A stretch of 37,968 nt of DNA from positions 1 to 37,968 of the forward strand of contig CACZGM010000011.1 in assembly GCA_902780695.1 (NCBI GenBank), read 5' to 3'. This document shows positions 23,293 through 31,729 of this stretch, one piece after another; positions within the stretch are counted from its first letter, which is position 1, and each line of letters starts with the position of its first letter. The notes below the pieces were generated by a model. That model saw only the letters and a list, made by a program, of their open reading frames with translations, was not told where the DNA came from and searched no databases. Source of the stretch: an uncultured Ruminococcus sp. GTDB taxonomy: Bacteria; Bacillota; Clostridia; Oscillospirales; Ruminococcaceae. The translations under genes and the position numbers were made by a program.

Positions 23293-24483
23293 ATGATGAA
23301 CGTAAAACTTACTGTTTCATCTCTTATGGTTTCAGACTACAAAAACGACGAGCTGATTCGGTGTATGTATAATACAGAAAGTGACGATCCTGATACCGCT
23401 TTATCCGCTTATATGCGTATATGCGAGATCCTTTATGCATCACGGCAGACTCTTTCCGGCTACATATTCACAATGGCGTGCGATAAGGGCGGCACTTTGT
23501 TTGAATCTCTTATTTCAGACGATCGTCGGGAAAATGAATCGGTTTTAAAAAGAGAGTGTGATCTGTTGGCTTCTCTTGCTTCCGTAACGTCGGAGGATCT
23601 TATCACAAGAATACAAGGAAAGTCGGGAGCAGACAGCGAGATCGAATTGCCGTTATTTGAAACCGGCAGCACCGTGATATCTGTGGATTCGGTAGTATCT
23701 TTCCACAGAAAATACGGCTCTGTATTTTTCAGGGATAATAAGGCGTTCATCTATGAGAACGGTCGGCTTTTACCGGTAAAGCGTTTCGACAGGATAGCTT
23801 TATCCGATCTTAAGAATTATGATACTCAAATGAATGCCGTTATAAATAACACACGCTGCTTTCTCGGCGGTCAGAAGCATAACAATATTCTTCTGTACGG
23901 CGACAGGGGAACCGGAAAATCCGCAACCATAAAGGCTGTAGTGAACGAATATCCAGAGCTTCGTATTGTTCTTGTTCCTAAAAGCTCAGTTATGCAGCTG
24001 TATGATGTATATGATTTACTCGGTTCCGTACCTTTAAAATTCATACTTTTCATGGACGATATAAGTTTTTCCGACAGTGATCCGGAATTCGGATTTATGA
24101 AGCAGGCACTTGAAGGCTCGGTAAGCGTTTTACCGGACAACTGCATGATATGTGCTACTACGAACCGCAGACATATTATACGTGAAACCGCTTATGGCAG
24201 CGGTAACGAAAACCACGAAGCCGACGCTCGTGATGAAATATCTTCGCTTGCAGACAGATTCGGACTTTATCTCACGTTCTTTCAGCCGGATAAAAACGGT
24301 TATCTCGATATTGTACGTAAAATAGCCGGCGACAGGAATATAGATATTCCGGACAACAGACTGTCCGCCCTTGCGGAGCGATTTTCTCTGCGAAAAGCCA
24401 ATCGTTCTCCAAGAACGGCAAGACAATTCTGCGATATGGTCGAAGCAAGGCTTGCGCTTGGCATTGATCTTGAAAACATCTGA
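23293..24483 (+). CDS. DUF815-type AAA+ ATPase
   Basis: A 396-residue cytoplasmic P-loop ATPase of the clostridial DUF815 type. The N-terminal half is helical and divergent. The AAA+ half has Walker A GDRGTGKS (203-210), Walker B FILFMDDISF (MDD 254-256), a sensor-1-like ATTNRRHII, and an arginine-rich SPRTARQF near the end that fits sensor 2. I set the start at the ATG of 23293 because AAGGTGG lies 5-6 bases upstream; the longer TTG-started frame has no such site. The function of the family is not established. The next gene starts 13 bases after its stop, so the pair is co-transcribed. Confidence 0.88.
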   Translation: MMNVKLTVSSLMVSDYKNDELIRCMYNTESDDPDTALSAYMRICEILYASRQTLSGYIFTMACDKGGTLFESLISDDRRENESVLKRECDLLASLASVTSEDLITRIQGKSGADSEIELPLFETGSTVISVDSVVSFHRKYGSVFFRDNKAFIYENGRLLPVKRFDRIALSDLKNYDTQMNAVINNTRCFLGGQKHNNILLYGDRGTGKSATIKAVVNEYPELRIVLVPKSSVMQLYDVYDLLGSVPLKFILFMDDISFSDSDPEFGFMKQALEGSVSVLPDNCMICATTNRRHIIRETAYGSGNENHEADARDEISSLADRFGLYLTFFQPDKNGYLDIVRKIAGDRNIDIPDNRLSALAERFSLRKANRSPRTARQFCDMVEARLALGIDLENI

Positions 24484-24496
24484 CAGAAGGTGTATG

Positions 24497-25435
24497 ATGA
24501 ATACAAAAATCAATAAATACTTCGTCCGGGCATTCGCCGTGGTAATGTCTGCCATTTTCTTGCTGTGCAGCTGCAGCAAGAATTTGCCGGATGTGACCGA
24601 AGAGAGCACCGCCGAAACAACAAAGAGTACACTCGGTGAATGGGTTATAGCCGGTGAGAGCGATACTTTGTCTGCTTATCCTGTTGTAATAAACGATGTT
24701 GAGATACCATCATCGCCGCAGCGCGTAATATGCCTTTCAAGCAATCTGACCGAGATCGTTTATGAGCTCGGGTTCGGTTCAAGGCTCATAGGCAGAGGCA
24801 GCTACTGCGAATATCCTGAAGAAGCCTCGTCACTGCCGGATTTCGGCAGACCGGCTTATCCCGACCTTGAAGCGATAATAAAGGCATCACCCGATCTTCT
24901 GCTTACAGCAACATCGATACCGAACATTGATGTTGTGAAGCTGTCGGATAACGGAATAAAAGTAGTTTTTATACCCGCGCCTCATTCTGTCGATGAATTC
25001 GGCAGAATATACACTGCTCTCGGTATGATCTTCGAGGGTATGTTTGACGGCGGTGACGACGGTAATAAGGTGTTCTCCGATATAAGAAACAAGCTCTCCG
25101 GCAGCGGTATATCCATCGGCAGCTTTATATATGTAACAGAAGGCGGTGCGATAGCCGGCGGAGATACGATCGAAAGCTCAGTTCTGTCGATATTCGGAAC
25201 AAATCTTGCGAAGGATAAGACCGGATATTGTTACGCAGCCGATGCGCTGAGCGATGAACAGCCGGAGGTAGTTATTCTTAACAGCGATGTTTCCGCAGAA
25301 ACGCTCATCGATGACGAGAAACTCGGCAGTCTTGACGCTGTGCGTGAAGGCAGGATAATCAACTTGAGCAATTCATATTTTGAAAGCCCGTCAGGAAGGA
25401 TAACCGGTCTGCTGGAAGAATTGTCGGGAGTGTGA
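24497..25435 (+). CDS. Orphan siderophore/B12-type substrate-binding lipoprotein
   Basis: A 312-residue class III (BtuF/FhuD-like) binding protein. A short signal (VRAFAVVMSAIFLLCSC) ends in a lipobox-like LCSC. The mature part starts with PSSPQRVICLSSNLTEIVYELGFGSRLIGRGSYCEYPEEA, and PDLEAIIKASPDLLLTATS, the standard first-lobe pattern. The second lobe includes GSFIYVTEGGAIAGGDT and EQPEVVILNSDV. I put the start at the second of two tandem ATGs (24497), 6 bases from AGAAGG; a longer frame from 24371 overlaps the upstream gene and lacks a signal at its N-terminus. No permease or ATPase follows, so it must share a transporter encoded elsewhere or act as a sensor. Confidence 0.88.
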   Translation: MNTKINKYFVRAFAVVMSAIFLLCSCSKNLPDVTEESTAETTKSTLGEWVIAGESDTLSAYPVVINDVEIPSSPQRVICLSSNLTEIVYELGFGSRLIGRGSYCEYPEEASSLPDFGRPAYPDLEAIIKASPDLLLTATSIPNIDVVKLSDNGIKVVFIPAPHSVDEFGRIYTALGMIFEGMFDGGDDGNKVFSDIRNKLSGSGISIGSFIYVTEGGAIAGGDTIESSVLSIFGTNLAKDKTGYCYAADALSDEQPEVVILNSDVSAETLIDDEKLGSLDAVREGRIINLSNSYFESPSGRITGLLEELSGV

Positions 25436-25446
25436 GGAGAAAAGCT

Positions 25447-25509
25447 ATGAAGCTCACTTCGCTCTTATATGCGCACAGACCTGTCCTGTCGGGTGTATCG
25501 AGGACATAA
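25447..25509 (+). CDS. Possible 20-codon ORF after the binding protein
   Basis: ATG at 25447 preceded by AGGAG at good spacing, 20 codons, stop TAA at 25507-25509. The peptide is basic with a leucine-rich start (MKLTSLLYAH). It lies where a FecCD-type permease gene would be expected after a class III binding protein, and could be a remnant of one or a small peptide. Codon content is too short to judge. The rest of the gap to 25576 holds only the GGGGAAAGG site of the next gene. Confidence 0.3.
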   Translation: MKLTSLLYAHRPVLSGVSRT

Positions 25510-25575
25510 GAAGTTTGTATTTCACGGAATGTGATAATAATAAAAATGTGACAAGAAAAGAAGGGGAAAGGTAAA

Positions 25576-26772
25576 ATGAACACATTTTCGTCATTTATCA
25601 GCGAAAAGTTTGACAACCTGAAAGCCGTGATAACAGCGAGGCTGGAGCGTGAAGCAGGAGCCGAAGACAAACACGGCTACCGTATGCTTACAGAGCATCT
25701 GGAGCTGAAAAATGCCGGCAGGATAGTGATATTCTCCGTTATTACGTTTTTGCTTGGAGTTCTTGAGATAGTTCTTGGAAATCATTCTGCGATAGGAATT
25801 ACAGGGGCTGTAATTATTATGATATCTTCTGCAGTAATGTGCTGGCTTTGCGGACGCTCGGTTTTCTCAAGATCGCATGATTCAAAGCTGCTCAATATGT
25901 TTATTTATATCTATTGGGTGCTTTTTACATTAAGTGAGATACTGTTATCTGTTTCAGAGCATACGGCAGGAAAGCTCCCGTATTCCTTCATTATCTTTCT
26001 TGCGGCAGCGATTGCCGTTCCTGTTGTAAAGATCTATGAAAGCGCTTTTTTTGCCGGTGTGACACTTATTTGTCTGATAACCTACGGTGTCGGTACAGCA
26101 GCTGATGCCATATATTACATAGGTTCGGCAGCATTTGTTCTCGCATATATCTGGGTCGCAGCTGTCATAAGGAGCTTTTATACAACAGAATGGCTCAGTG
26201 ACCGACAGCTTGAACATACCGAAGAACGCTGTTCACAGATCGCGCATAAGGATTCGCTTACAGGTCTGCTGAATAAAGCCGGTCTTTCGGAGAAGTTTAC
26301 GGAACTTTCTTCCGGCGGCAGAAAAGAGAGTATCTGTGTTGTACTTATCGACATTGACAACTTCCGCGCATATAACCATCTGTACGGCTACGACAAGAGC
26401 GACGAATGCCTTTGCCGCATCAGCAACTGCATAAAGATAGTTTCAAAGTCATATACCGAGCTTATCTCGCGTCTGGGCGGTGATGAATTCGTACTTGTGT
26501 TTGAGAATACTAACGAGGTTGAGGCTGTAAAGGTTGCAGAACAGCTCCGTCAGAGCATCGAAACTATGGCGCAGCCGTTCGGAAAGGGTGTAGTTACCGT
26601 TTCAATGGGCGTTTCCGGTACAGCGGAGCTGAAAAGCAGGAATACATATTCCGACCTGCTCAATGAAGCGGACAGTCAGCTCATGCTTGCCAAGAAAAGC
26701 GGACGCAACTGCATAGGATTCGGAGGAAGACCGTTTATACGCGACGGGCGTGCAGATCCTAACGCAATATGA
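25576..26772 (+). CDS. Membrane diguanylate cyclase (GGDEF)
   Basis: A 398-residue protein that should make cyclic di-GMP. It has an N-terminal cytoplasmic stretch (1-48), about six membrane segments between 49 and 198, a short linker, and a GGDEF domain (about 222-385). The domain has DSLTGLLNKAG, LIDIDNFRAYNHLYGYDKSDECL (metal-binding D) and an intact RLGGDEF signature (301-305), so it should be active. The RxxD inhibitory site expected five residues before GGDEF is missing (TELIS), so product inhibition through that site is unlikely. There is no known sensor domain in the membrane part. AGGGGAAAGG precedes the ATG. It is separated from the binding-protein gene by 140 bases and may be on the same transcript. 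Confidence 0.95.
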   Translation: MNTFSSFISEKFDNLKAVITARLEREAGAEDKHGYRMLTEHLELKNAGRIVIFSVITFLLGVLEIVLGNHSAIGITGAVIIMISSAVMCWLCGRSVFSRSHDSKLLNMFIYIYWVLFTLSEILLSVSEHTAGKLPYSFIIFLAAAIAVPVVKIYESAFFAGVTLICLITYGVGTAADAIYYIGSAAFVLAYIWVAAVIRSFYTTEWLSDRQLEHTEERCSQIAHKDSLTGLLNKAGLSEKFTELSSGGRKESICVVLIDIDNFRAYNHLYGYDKSDECLCRISNCIKIVSKSYTELISRLGGDEFVLVFENTNEVEAVKVAEQLRQSIETMAQPFGKGVVTVSMGVSGTAELKSRNTYSDLLNEADSQLMLAKKSGRNCIGFGGRPFIRDGRADPNAI

Positions 26773-26833
26773 ACGTATGGTTATAGTGACATTAAATAAT
26801 GATATTTTTTGTTATTTTTTGTTAAAAAAACTG

Positions 26834-26862
26834 TTGCATTTTTGGACATTTTTCGGTATAAT
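26834..26862 (+). promoter_or_regulatory. Promoter of glyA
   Basis: -35 TTGCAT (26834-26839), 17-bp spacer, -10 TATAAT (26857-26862). No riboswitch was seen in the short leader. Confidence 0.82.
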
Positions 26863-26915
26863 ATTTGTGTATGGAATTGTTTTTTCGTACAGATTTTAGA
26901 AAGTGGGGATTACCA

Positions 26916-28172
26916 ATGTACAATGATCTGATCGATTCGGTAGGCTTTATTGCCAATACCGATAAAGAGTTAGCCGATGCTATGGCGGACGAGCTCAAAC
27001 GCCAGAAGCGCAATCTTGAGCTTATCGCAAGTGAGAATATCGTTTCTCCCGCTGTTATGGCAGCAATGGGAAGCGTTCTTACAAACAAATATGCTGAGGG
27101 ATATCCCGGAAAGCGTTATTACGGCGGCTGCGAATATGTTGATGTTGTTGAGACTATCGCAATAGAGCGTGCTAAGAAGCTGTTCGGCGCTAATTTTGCC
27201 AATGTTCAGCCTCATTCCGGCGCACAGGCAAATACCGCTGTATATTTCGCGCTTCTCCAGCCCGGTGATACCGTTCTCGGTATGAGCCTTGCGCACGGCG
27301 GTCATCTTACACACGGTTCTCCCGTAAATATATCCGGCAAATACTTCAACTTCGTTCCTTATGGTCTTAACGACAAAACAGGAATGCTTGATTATGACGA
27401 GGTTGAAAGACTTGCTAAAGAAAATAACCCCAAGCTTATCGTTGCAGGAGCGAGTGCATATCCGAGAAAGATAGATTTTGAGCGTCTTTCTGCTATCGCA
27501 AAGAGTGTTGGTGCTTATTTTATGGTTGATATGGCTCATATCGCGGGTCTTGTTGCTGCCGGTCAGCACCAGTCTCCCGTTCCTTACGCTGATATCGTTA
27601 CTACCACTACACATAAGACTCTCCGCGGTCCGAGAGGCGGTATGATTCTCACAAATGATGAGGAACTCGCAAAGAAGATCAACAAGGCTATTTTCCCCGG
27701 AACACAGGGCGGTCCGCTTATGCACGTTATTGCCGCAAAGGCGGTATGCTTCGGTGAGGCACTTAAGCCCGAATTCAAGGAATACGGCAAGCAGATCGTA
27801 AAGAATGCCGCTGTTCTTGCTGAATCACTGCTTGAAAAGGGATTCGATCTCGTTTCCGGCGGTACGGACAACCACCTTATGCTTGTTGACCTCAGACCGT
27901 TCAATATTACGGGCAAGGAGCTTGAAACAAAGCTTGACGAAGTTTACATCACTGTAAACAAGAACGCTATCCCGAATGATCCCCAGAAGCCCGCGTTCAC
28001 AAGCGGCGTGCGTATAGGAACTCCCGCTGTTACCACAAGAGGTCTTAAGGAAGATGATATGAGAGAGATCGCTGAATGCATCTATCTTACCGCTAAGGAT
28101 TTTGACAATTCAAAGGATAAGATCAGAGAAAAGGTAACCGCTATCTGCAAGAAATACCCGCTTTATGAATAA
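26916..28172 (+). CDS. glyA: Serine hydroxymethyltransferase
   Basis: PLP enzyme that interconverts serine and glycine and charges tetrahydrofolate with one-carbon units. The 418-residue length is normal. Motifs are [62 protein letters not shown], the [12 protein letters not shown] block, and the Schiff-base lysine in [14 protein letters not shown] (K234). I chose the ATG at 26916, after GGGGA; the longer frame from 26865 adds 17 residues that include the transcript start region. The prs-like gene follows after 32 bases with no terminator, so one-carbon supply and PRPP synthesis are likely co-expressed. Confidence 0.98.
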   Translation: MYNDLIDSVGFIANTDKELADAMADELKRQKRNLELIASENIVSPAVMAAMGSVLTNKYAEGYPGKRYYGGCEYVDVVETIAIERAKKLFGANFANVQPHSGAQANTAVYFALLQPGDTVLGMSLAHGGHLTHGSPVNISGKYFNFVPYGLNDKTGMLDYDEVERLAKENNPKLIVAGASAYPRKIDFERLSAIAKSVGAYFMVDMAHIAGLVAAGQHQSPVPYADIVTTTTHKTLRGPRGGMILTNDEELAKKINKAIFPGTQGGPLMHVIAAKAVCFGEALKPEFKEYGKQIVKNAAVLAESLLEKGFDLVSGGTDNHLMLVDLRPFNITGKELETKLDEVYITVNKNAIPNDPQKPAFTSGVRIGTPAVTTRGLKEDDMREIAECIYLTAKDFDNSKDKIREKVTAICKKYPLYE

Positions 28173-28204
28173 GATGTGAAATGTAACGGATTGGAGAAAT
28201 ATAT

Positions 28205-29368
28205 ATGACTACTACACCCAGTCAGATCGTGCTTAACACACAGGATTCCGTAGCACCTATCGGAATAATTGCCATGGACGGAGCAAAGGAGCTCGGAAGC
28301 AAGATAAACGATTATCTTGTTAAATGGGCTCAGGACAGCGGACTCAACGTTGAGTCATATCTTATCGAAACGACCTGTCCGCGTTTTTCTTCCGGTGATG
28401 CCAAGGCTCTTATCAAGGAGTCTATCCGCGGTGATGATATCTATATCGTTGTAGATACAGGAAACTACAGCTGCACCTATGAGCTTTTCGGCAGACAGAA
28501 TGCAATGTCTCCCGACGATCATTTCCAGGATCTCAAAAGACTTATCCAGGCTATGAGCGGTAAGGCTCACAGAATAAATGTTATAATGCCGCTTCTGTAC
28601 GGCGGAAGACAGCACAGAAGAAATTACCGTGAGTCCCTTGACTGCGCGGTAGCACTTCAGGAACTTGCGGCAATGCAGGTAGAGAATATAATCTGCATTG
28701 ATGCACATGACGCAAGAGTATGCAACGCAATACCGCTTATAGGCTTCGACAATGTAATGCCTACATACCAGGTGCTCAAAACGCTGTTCAGATCGGTTGA
28801 GAACCTTAACATCACTCCCGAAACATTCGCAGTCGTTAGCCCGGACGAAGGCGCTATGAACCGTAATATGTACTATGCTTCGGTACTCGGCGTTCAGCTC
28901 GGAATGTTCTACAAGCGCCGTGACTATTCAAGAGTAGTGAACGGCAGAAACCCGATAGTTGCGCATGAATACCTCGGTGATTCTGTAGAGGGCAAGGATA
29001 TATTTATCGCTGATGATATCATTTCCTCCGGTGAATCAATGATGGACGTTGCGGGTGAGCTTAAAAAGAGAAACGCAAACAGAATAATATGCTATGCAAC
29101 ATATCCGATTTTCACGAACGGACTTGAAAAGTTCGACAAGGCAGTAAGCGAAGGACTTATTGATTATGTTCTCGGAACAAACCTCACATATCGTACACCT
29201 GATCTGCTTTCGAGAAAATGGTTCCATGAAGTTGATGTTTCAAAGTATATAGCGTACTTCATCACAGCGCTCAACCATGATGTATCTATAAGCAAGATAA
29301 TTGATCCTCACAGCAAGATCAAGACACTTCTGCAGAAGTATAACGTCAAGGGCGGAGACAATATCTGA
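28205..29368 (+). CDS. prs: Ribose-phosphate pyrophosphokinase, long divergent form
   Basis: Makes PRPP from ribose-5-phosphate and ATP. At 387 residues it is longer than standard Prs (about 315) and diverges from it. Visible family parts are PLLYGGRQHRRNY (the catalytic flexible loop, usually YARQDRK), ENIICIDAHDARV (divalent-ion site), AVVSPDEGAMNR (usually SPDxGG) and FIADDIISSGESMMDVAGELK (PRPP loop, usually DDMIDTGGT). The extra length is at the N-terminus (about 20 residues) and the C-terminus (NHDVSISKIIDP onward). This form is, as far as I know, common in clostridia. Whether it is the only Prs of the cell cannot be told. GGAG precedes the ATG; a strong terminator follows 9 bases after the stop. 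Confidence 0.88.
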   Translation: MTTTPSQIVLNTQDSVAPIGIIAMDGAKELGSKINDYLVKWAQDSGLNVESYLIETTCPRFSSGDAKALIKESIRGDDIYIVVDTGNYSCTYELFGRQNAMSPDDHFQDLKRLIQAMSGKAHRINVIMPLLYGGRQHRRNYRESLDCAVALQELAAMQVENIICIDAHDARVCNAIPLIGFDNVMPTYQVLKTLFRSVENLNITPETFAVVSPDEGAMNRNMYYASVLGVQLGMFYKRRDYSRVVNGRNPIVAHEYLGDSVEGKDIFIADDIISSGESMMDVAGELKKRNANRIICYATYPIFTNGLEKFDKAVSEGLIDYVLGTNLTYRTPDLLSRKWFHEVDVSKYIAYFITALNHDVSISKIIDPHSKIKTLLQKYNVKGGDNI

Positions 29369-29376
29369 CATATTTC

Positions 29377-29408
29377 AAAGCCGCACTGATAAGTGCGGCT
29401 TTGTTTCT
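29377..29408 (+). terminator. Terminator between prs and rarA
   Basis: Arms AAAGCCGCACT (29377-29387) and AGTGCGGCTTT (29392-29402) form a perfect 11-bp stem with a GATA loop, then GTTTCTT. It ends only about 15 bases before the rarA start, leaving no room for a promoter in between. Confidence 0.9.
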
Positions 29409-29422
29409 TACAGGAGAAAGTT

Positions 29423-30694
29423 ATGCCATTAGCAGACAGCATAAGACCGAGAACACTTGATGAGGTTGTAGGTCAGAAGCATATCCTCGGAAAGGGAAGA
29501 CCCCTCCGCAATATTATTGAATCCGGCCAAATACCGAATATGATATTCTACGGCTCATCCGGAATAGGAAAGACTACGGTAGCCAATATTATCGCAGAAT
29601 CTACGGAAATGCAGCTTTTCAAGCTCAACGGCACTTCCTGTTCCACTGCGGACATTAAAGACATAATATCTGCGCGCGGCACATTCGGTTTCGGCAAGGA
29701 GAACGGGATATTGCTTTACCTTGACGAGATACAGTACCTCAACAAAAAGCAGCAGCAGAGTCTTCTCGAATATACCGAGAACGGGGATATAACACTAATA
29801 GCGTCAACAACGGAGAATCCGTATTTCTATGTTTACAATGCTATTTTGTCGCGTTCAACAGTGTTTGAATTCAAGCCGGTCGATAAAGAAGACGTAATTC
29901 CGGCATTGAAACGCGCATTTGAAATTGCCTGCAAAAACAACGAGCTTGATTACAGCTTTTCGGAAGAAGCGTTCGAGTACATTGCGTCGGGCTGCGGCGG
30001 TGATGTCCGAAAAGGCATTAACACCGTGGAGCTCTGCCTGCTTGCTGCAAACAACGGTGTGATAGACCTTGAACTCGCTAAGCAGCTCACACAGAAAAGC
30101 GCTATGAAATATGACCGGGCGGGAGATCAGCACTACGATATCCTGTCCGCTTTTCAGAAGTCTATCCGCGGCTCGGACGAAAATGCCGCTTTGCATTATC
30201 TTGCAAGACTTATCGCGGCAAACGATATGGCTTCAATATGCAGACGGCTTCTTGTGATTGCCTGTGAAGATGTCGGTCTTGCGTATCCGTCAGCTATTCC
30301 AATCGTGAAAGCCTGTGTTGACAGCGCATTGCAGCTTGGATTTCCGGAAGCGAGAATTCCTCTTGCAGACGCGGCCGTATTGCTTGCGACAGCACCTAAA
30401 TCCAACAGTGCATATATGGCGATAAATATGGCTATACAGGACGTGGAGCAGGGAAATACCGGTGATTTTCCCCGCCACCTGCAGAACGTACACTGTGACG
30501 GTGAGGGTGCCGCTGTAAAGGGTCAGAATTACTTATACCCGCATGATTACCCTAACCACTATGTTGAGCAGCAATACCTGCCGGATAACATAAAAGACAG
30601 GGTATATTATAAATTCGGTGACAATAAGTTTGAACAAGCGGCTTATGAATACCGCAAGAAAATAAAAGGAATCAATGACGGCAAAAATCGGTGA
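29423..30694 (+). CDS. rarA: Replication-associated recombination protein A (RarA/MgsA)
   Basis: AAA+ ATPase that acts at stalled replication forks, related to clamp-loader subunits. The 423-residue protein has ADSIRPRTLDEVVGQKHILGKGRPLRNII, Walker A GSSGIGKTT, Walker B LLYLDEIQYLNKKQQQSLL, sensor 1 IASTTENP, and a C-terminal part with HYDILSAFQKSIRGSDENAALHYLARL and VGLAYPSAIPIV that is diagnostic for RarA. The start at 29423 follows CAGGAGA; the longer frame from 29393 begins inside the terminator. Transcription probably comes by read-through of the prs terminator or from inside prs. Its last 23 bases overlap the end of the S1-domain gene on the other strand. Confidence 0.96.
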   Translation: MPLADSIRPRTLDEVVGQKHILGKGRPLRNIIESGQIPNMIFYGSSGIGKTTVANIIAESTEMQLFKLNGTSCSTADIKDIISARGTFGFGKENGILLYLDEIQYLNKKQQQSLLEYTENGDITLIASTTENPYFYVYNAILSRSTVFEFKPVDKEDVIPALKRAFEIACKNNELDYSFSEEAFEYIASGCGGDVRKGINTVELCLLAANNGVIDLELAKQLTQKSAMKYDRAGDQHYDILSAFQKSIRGSDENAALHYLARLIAANDMASICRRLLVIACEDVGLAYPSAIPIVKACVDSALQLGFPEARIPLADAAVLLATAPKSNSAYMAINMAIQDVEQGNTGDFPRHLQNVHCDGEGAAVKGQNYLYPHDYPNHYVEQQYLPDNIKDRVYYKFGDNKFEQAAYEYRKKIKGINDGKNR

Positions 30695-31589
30695 TTATTG
30701 TCTTATCCGAACCGTCTGTCGAATATTTCCAGCTTTTTAGGCTGCCCGATGTGATGAAATACTCAAATTCGGGCGGTCTTTCTTTCTTATCTGAATCGAA
30801 TGTATCTACGATTATCAGTTTTATTTTCATTTTGGGCGGTATTATTGCTTTTATGTAAACACTGACCTTGCTTCCTACCTCAATACCCGGTTTCAGCTCC
30901 GCAAGTCCGGCGAGGTTAGGTTTCAGTTCCACAAAGATACCATAGCTTTCTATTGAACGCACGATACCTGTCACAGTCTCGCCAATGCCGAATTTATCCG
31001 CATTTTCCTGCCATGTACCGAGCAGTTCTTTATGTGTAAGCGTGATCTTGCCATCCTCTATACTTTTGACTGCTGTCTTTATGTTCTGTCCGATGAAAAA
31101 GCGGTCACTCGGGTGTGATATCCGGGATACTGATATCAGATCAATAGGAACCAGCGACGGAATTCCGCAGCCAATATCCACAAAAGCTCCGAATTGCTCC
31201 ATGTGCGTGACCTTTGCATCTATGATATCCCCGCATTTCAGCTGTGAAATATAGTTTTCTATACACTCCTTCTGCGCAAGTCTCCTTGAAAGAACGGCCG
31301 TCGTTATTCCGTCCGCATCATTCTCAAATCCGAGTATCTTAAACGAGACGGGCTTGTTCACGCGTGAGATCAGTGCGATATCTCTTGTTGTTCCGTTTTC
31401 AATGCCGACAGCGCCCTCAGTGCGTTTTATTCTGCCCCTTAAGAATCCCATTTCAACGATAAGGTCATGCTCTCCGGTGCATAAAACACACATTGCTTCA
31501 GCGATAGTGCCGTTCTTTATGTATTCCTCCGCTTCAGCTATATCGGCGGGGCAATTTTCAAGTTCTCCTTCCGGATAATACTTGTTCAT
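30672..31589 (-). CDS. S1-domain RNA-binding protein (RpsA-like)
   Basis: A 305-residue protein with an N-terminal degenerate part (1-110) and two clear S1 RNA-binding domains: CGDIIDAKVTHMEQFGAFVDIGCGIPSLVPIDLIS (about 118-190) and IGETVTGIVRSIESYGIFVELKPNLAGLAELKPG (about 203-272). It is shorter than ribosomal protein S1 of Gram-negatives (about 557) and similar in design to short Firmicutes S1-like proteins. The first part (LIVEMGFLRGRIKRTEGAVG) may be a further worn S1 fold. The start has AAAGGAAC 11 bases upstream, and an upstream copy of the complementary sequence could hide it. It may affect translation initiation or mRNA decay; that is family knowledge, not shown here. Confidence 0.9.
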   Translation of the reverse strand: MNKYYPEGELENCPADIAEAEEYIKNGTIAEAMCVLCTGEHDLIVEMGFLRGRIKRTEGAVGIENGTTRDIALISRVNKPVSFKILGFENDADGITTAVLSRRLAQKECIENYISQLKCGDIIDAKVTHMEQFGAFVDIGCGIPSLVPIDLISVSRISHPSDRFFIGQNIKTAVKSIEDGKITLTHKELLGTWQENADKFGIGETVTGIVRSIESYGIFVELKPNLAGLAELKPGIEVGSKVSVYIKAIIPPKMKIKLIIVDTFDSDKKERPPEFEYFITSGSLKSWKYSTDGSDKTIITDFCRH

Positions 31590-31597
31590 ATTTGTAC

Positions 31598-31651
31598 CGT
31601 TCCTTTCTTTTGAGAAAATGTCTTTCTGTCAATATTATGAGAAAAGGAACG
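31598..31651 (-). promoter_or_regulatory. Leader stem that would mask the S1-gene ribosome binding site
   Basis: On the minus strand CGTTCCTTT (31643-31651) is the exact reverse complement of AAAGGAACG (31598-31606), which contains the Shine-Dalgarno sequence; CT/AG pairing continues past a one-base bulge. The loop between is 36 nt. If transcription starts upstream of 31651, the stem would block ribosome binding until opened. Self-control by the S1 protein is possible, by analogy with E. coli rpsA. Confidence 0.45.
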
Positions 31652-31666
31652 TTTATATGCACCGAT

Positions 31667-31709
31667 AAAAACAAATAACCCGCTGTCCGTATCAGGTACA
31701 GCGGGTTAT
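31667..31709 (-). terminator. Terminator of the CE2-like esterase gene
   Basis: Arms ATAACCCGCTGT (31675-31686) and ACAGCGGGTTAT (31698-31709) pair over 12 bp; on the minus strand TTTGTTTTTATC follows. It is about 20 bases after the stop and shields the S1-domain gene from read-through. Confidence 0.92.
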
Positions 31710-31729
31710 ATTATTCAGCAGTGATATTA

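Noticed and set aside
26970-27725. Long minus-strand frame opposite glyA
   Set aside because: Antisense shadow of glyA; rich in cysteine and isoleucine patterns typical of reversed coding strands.
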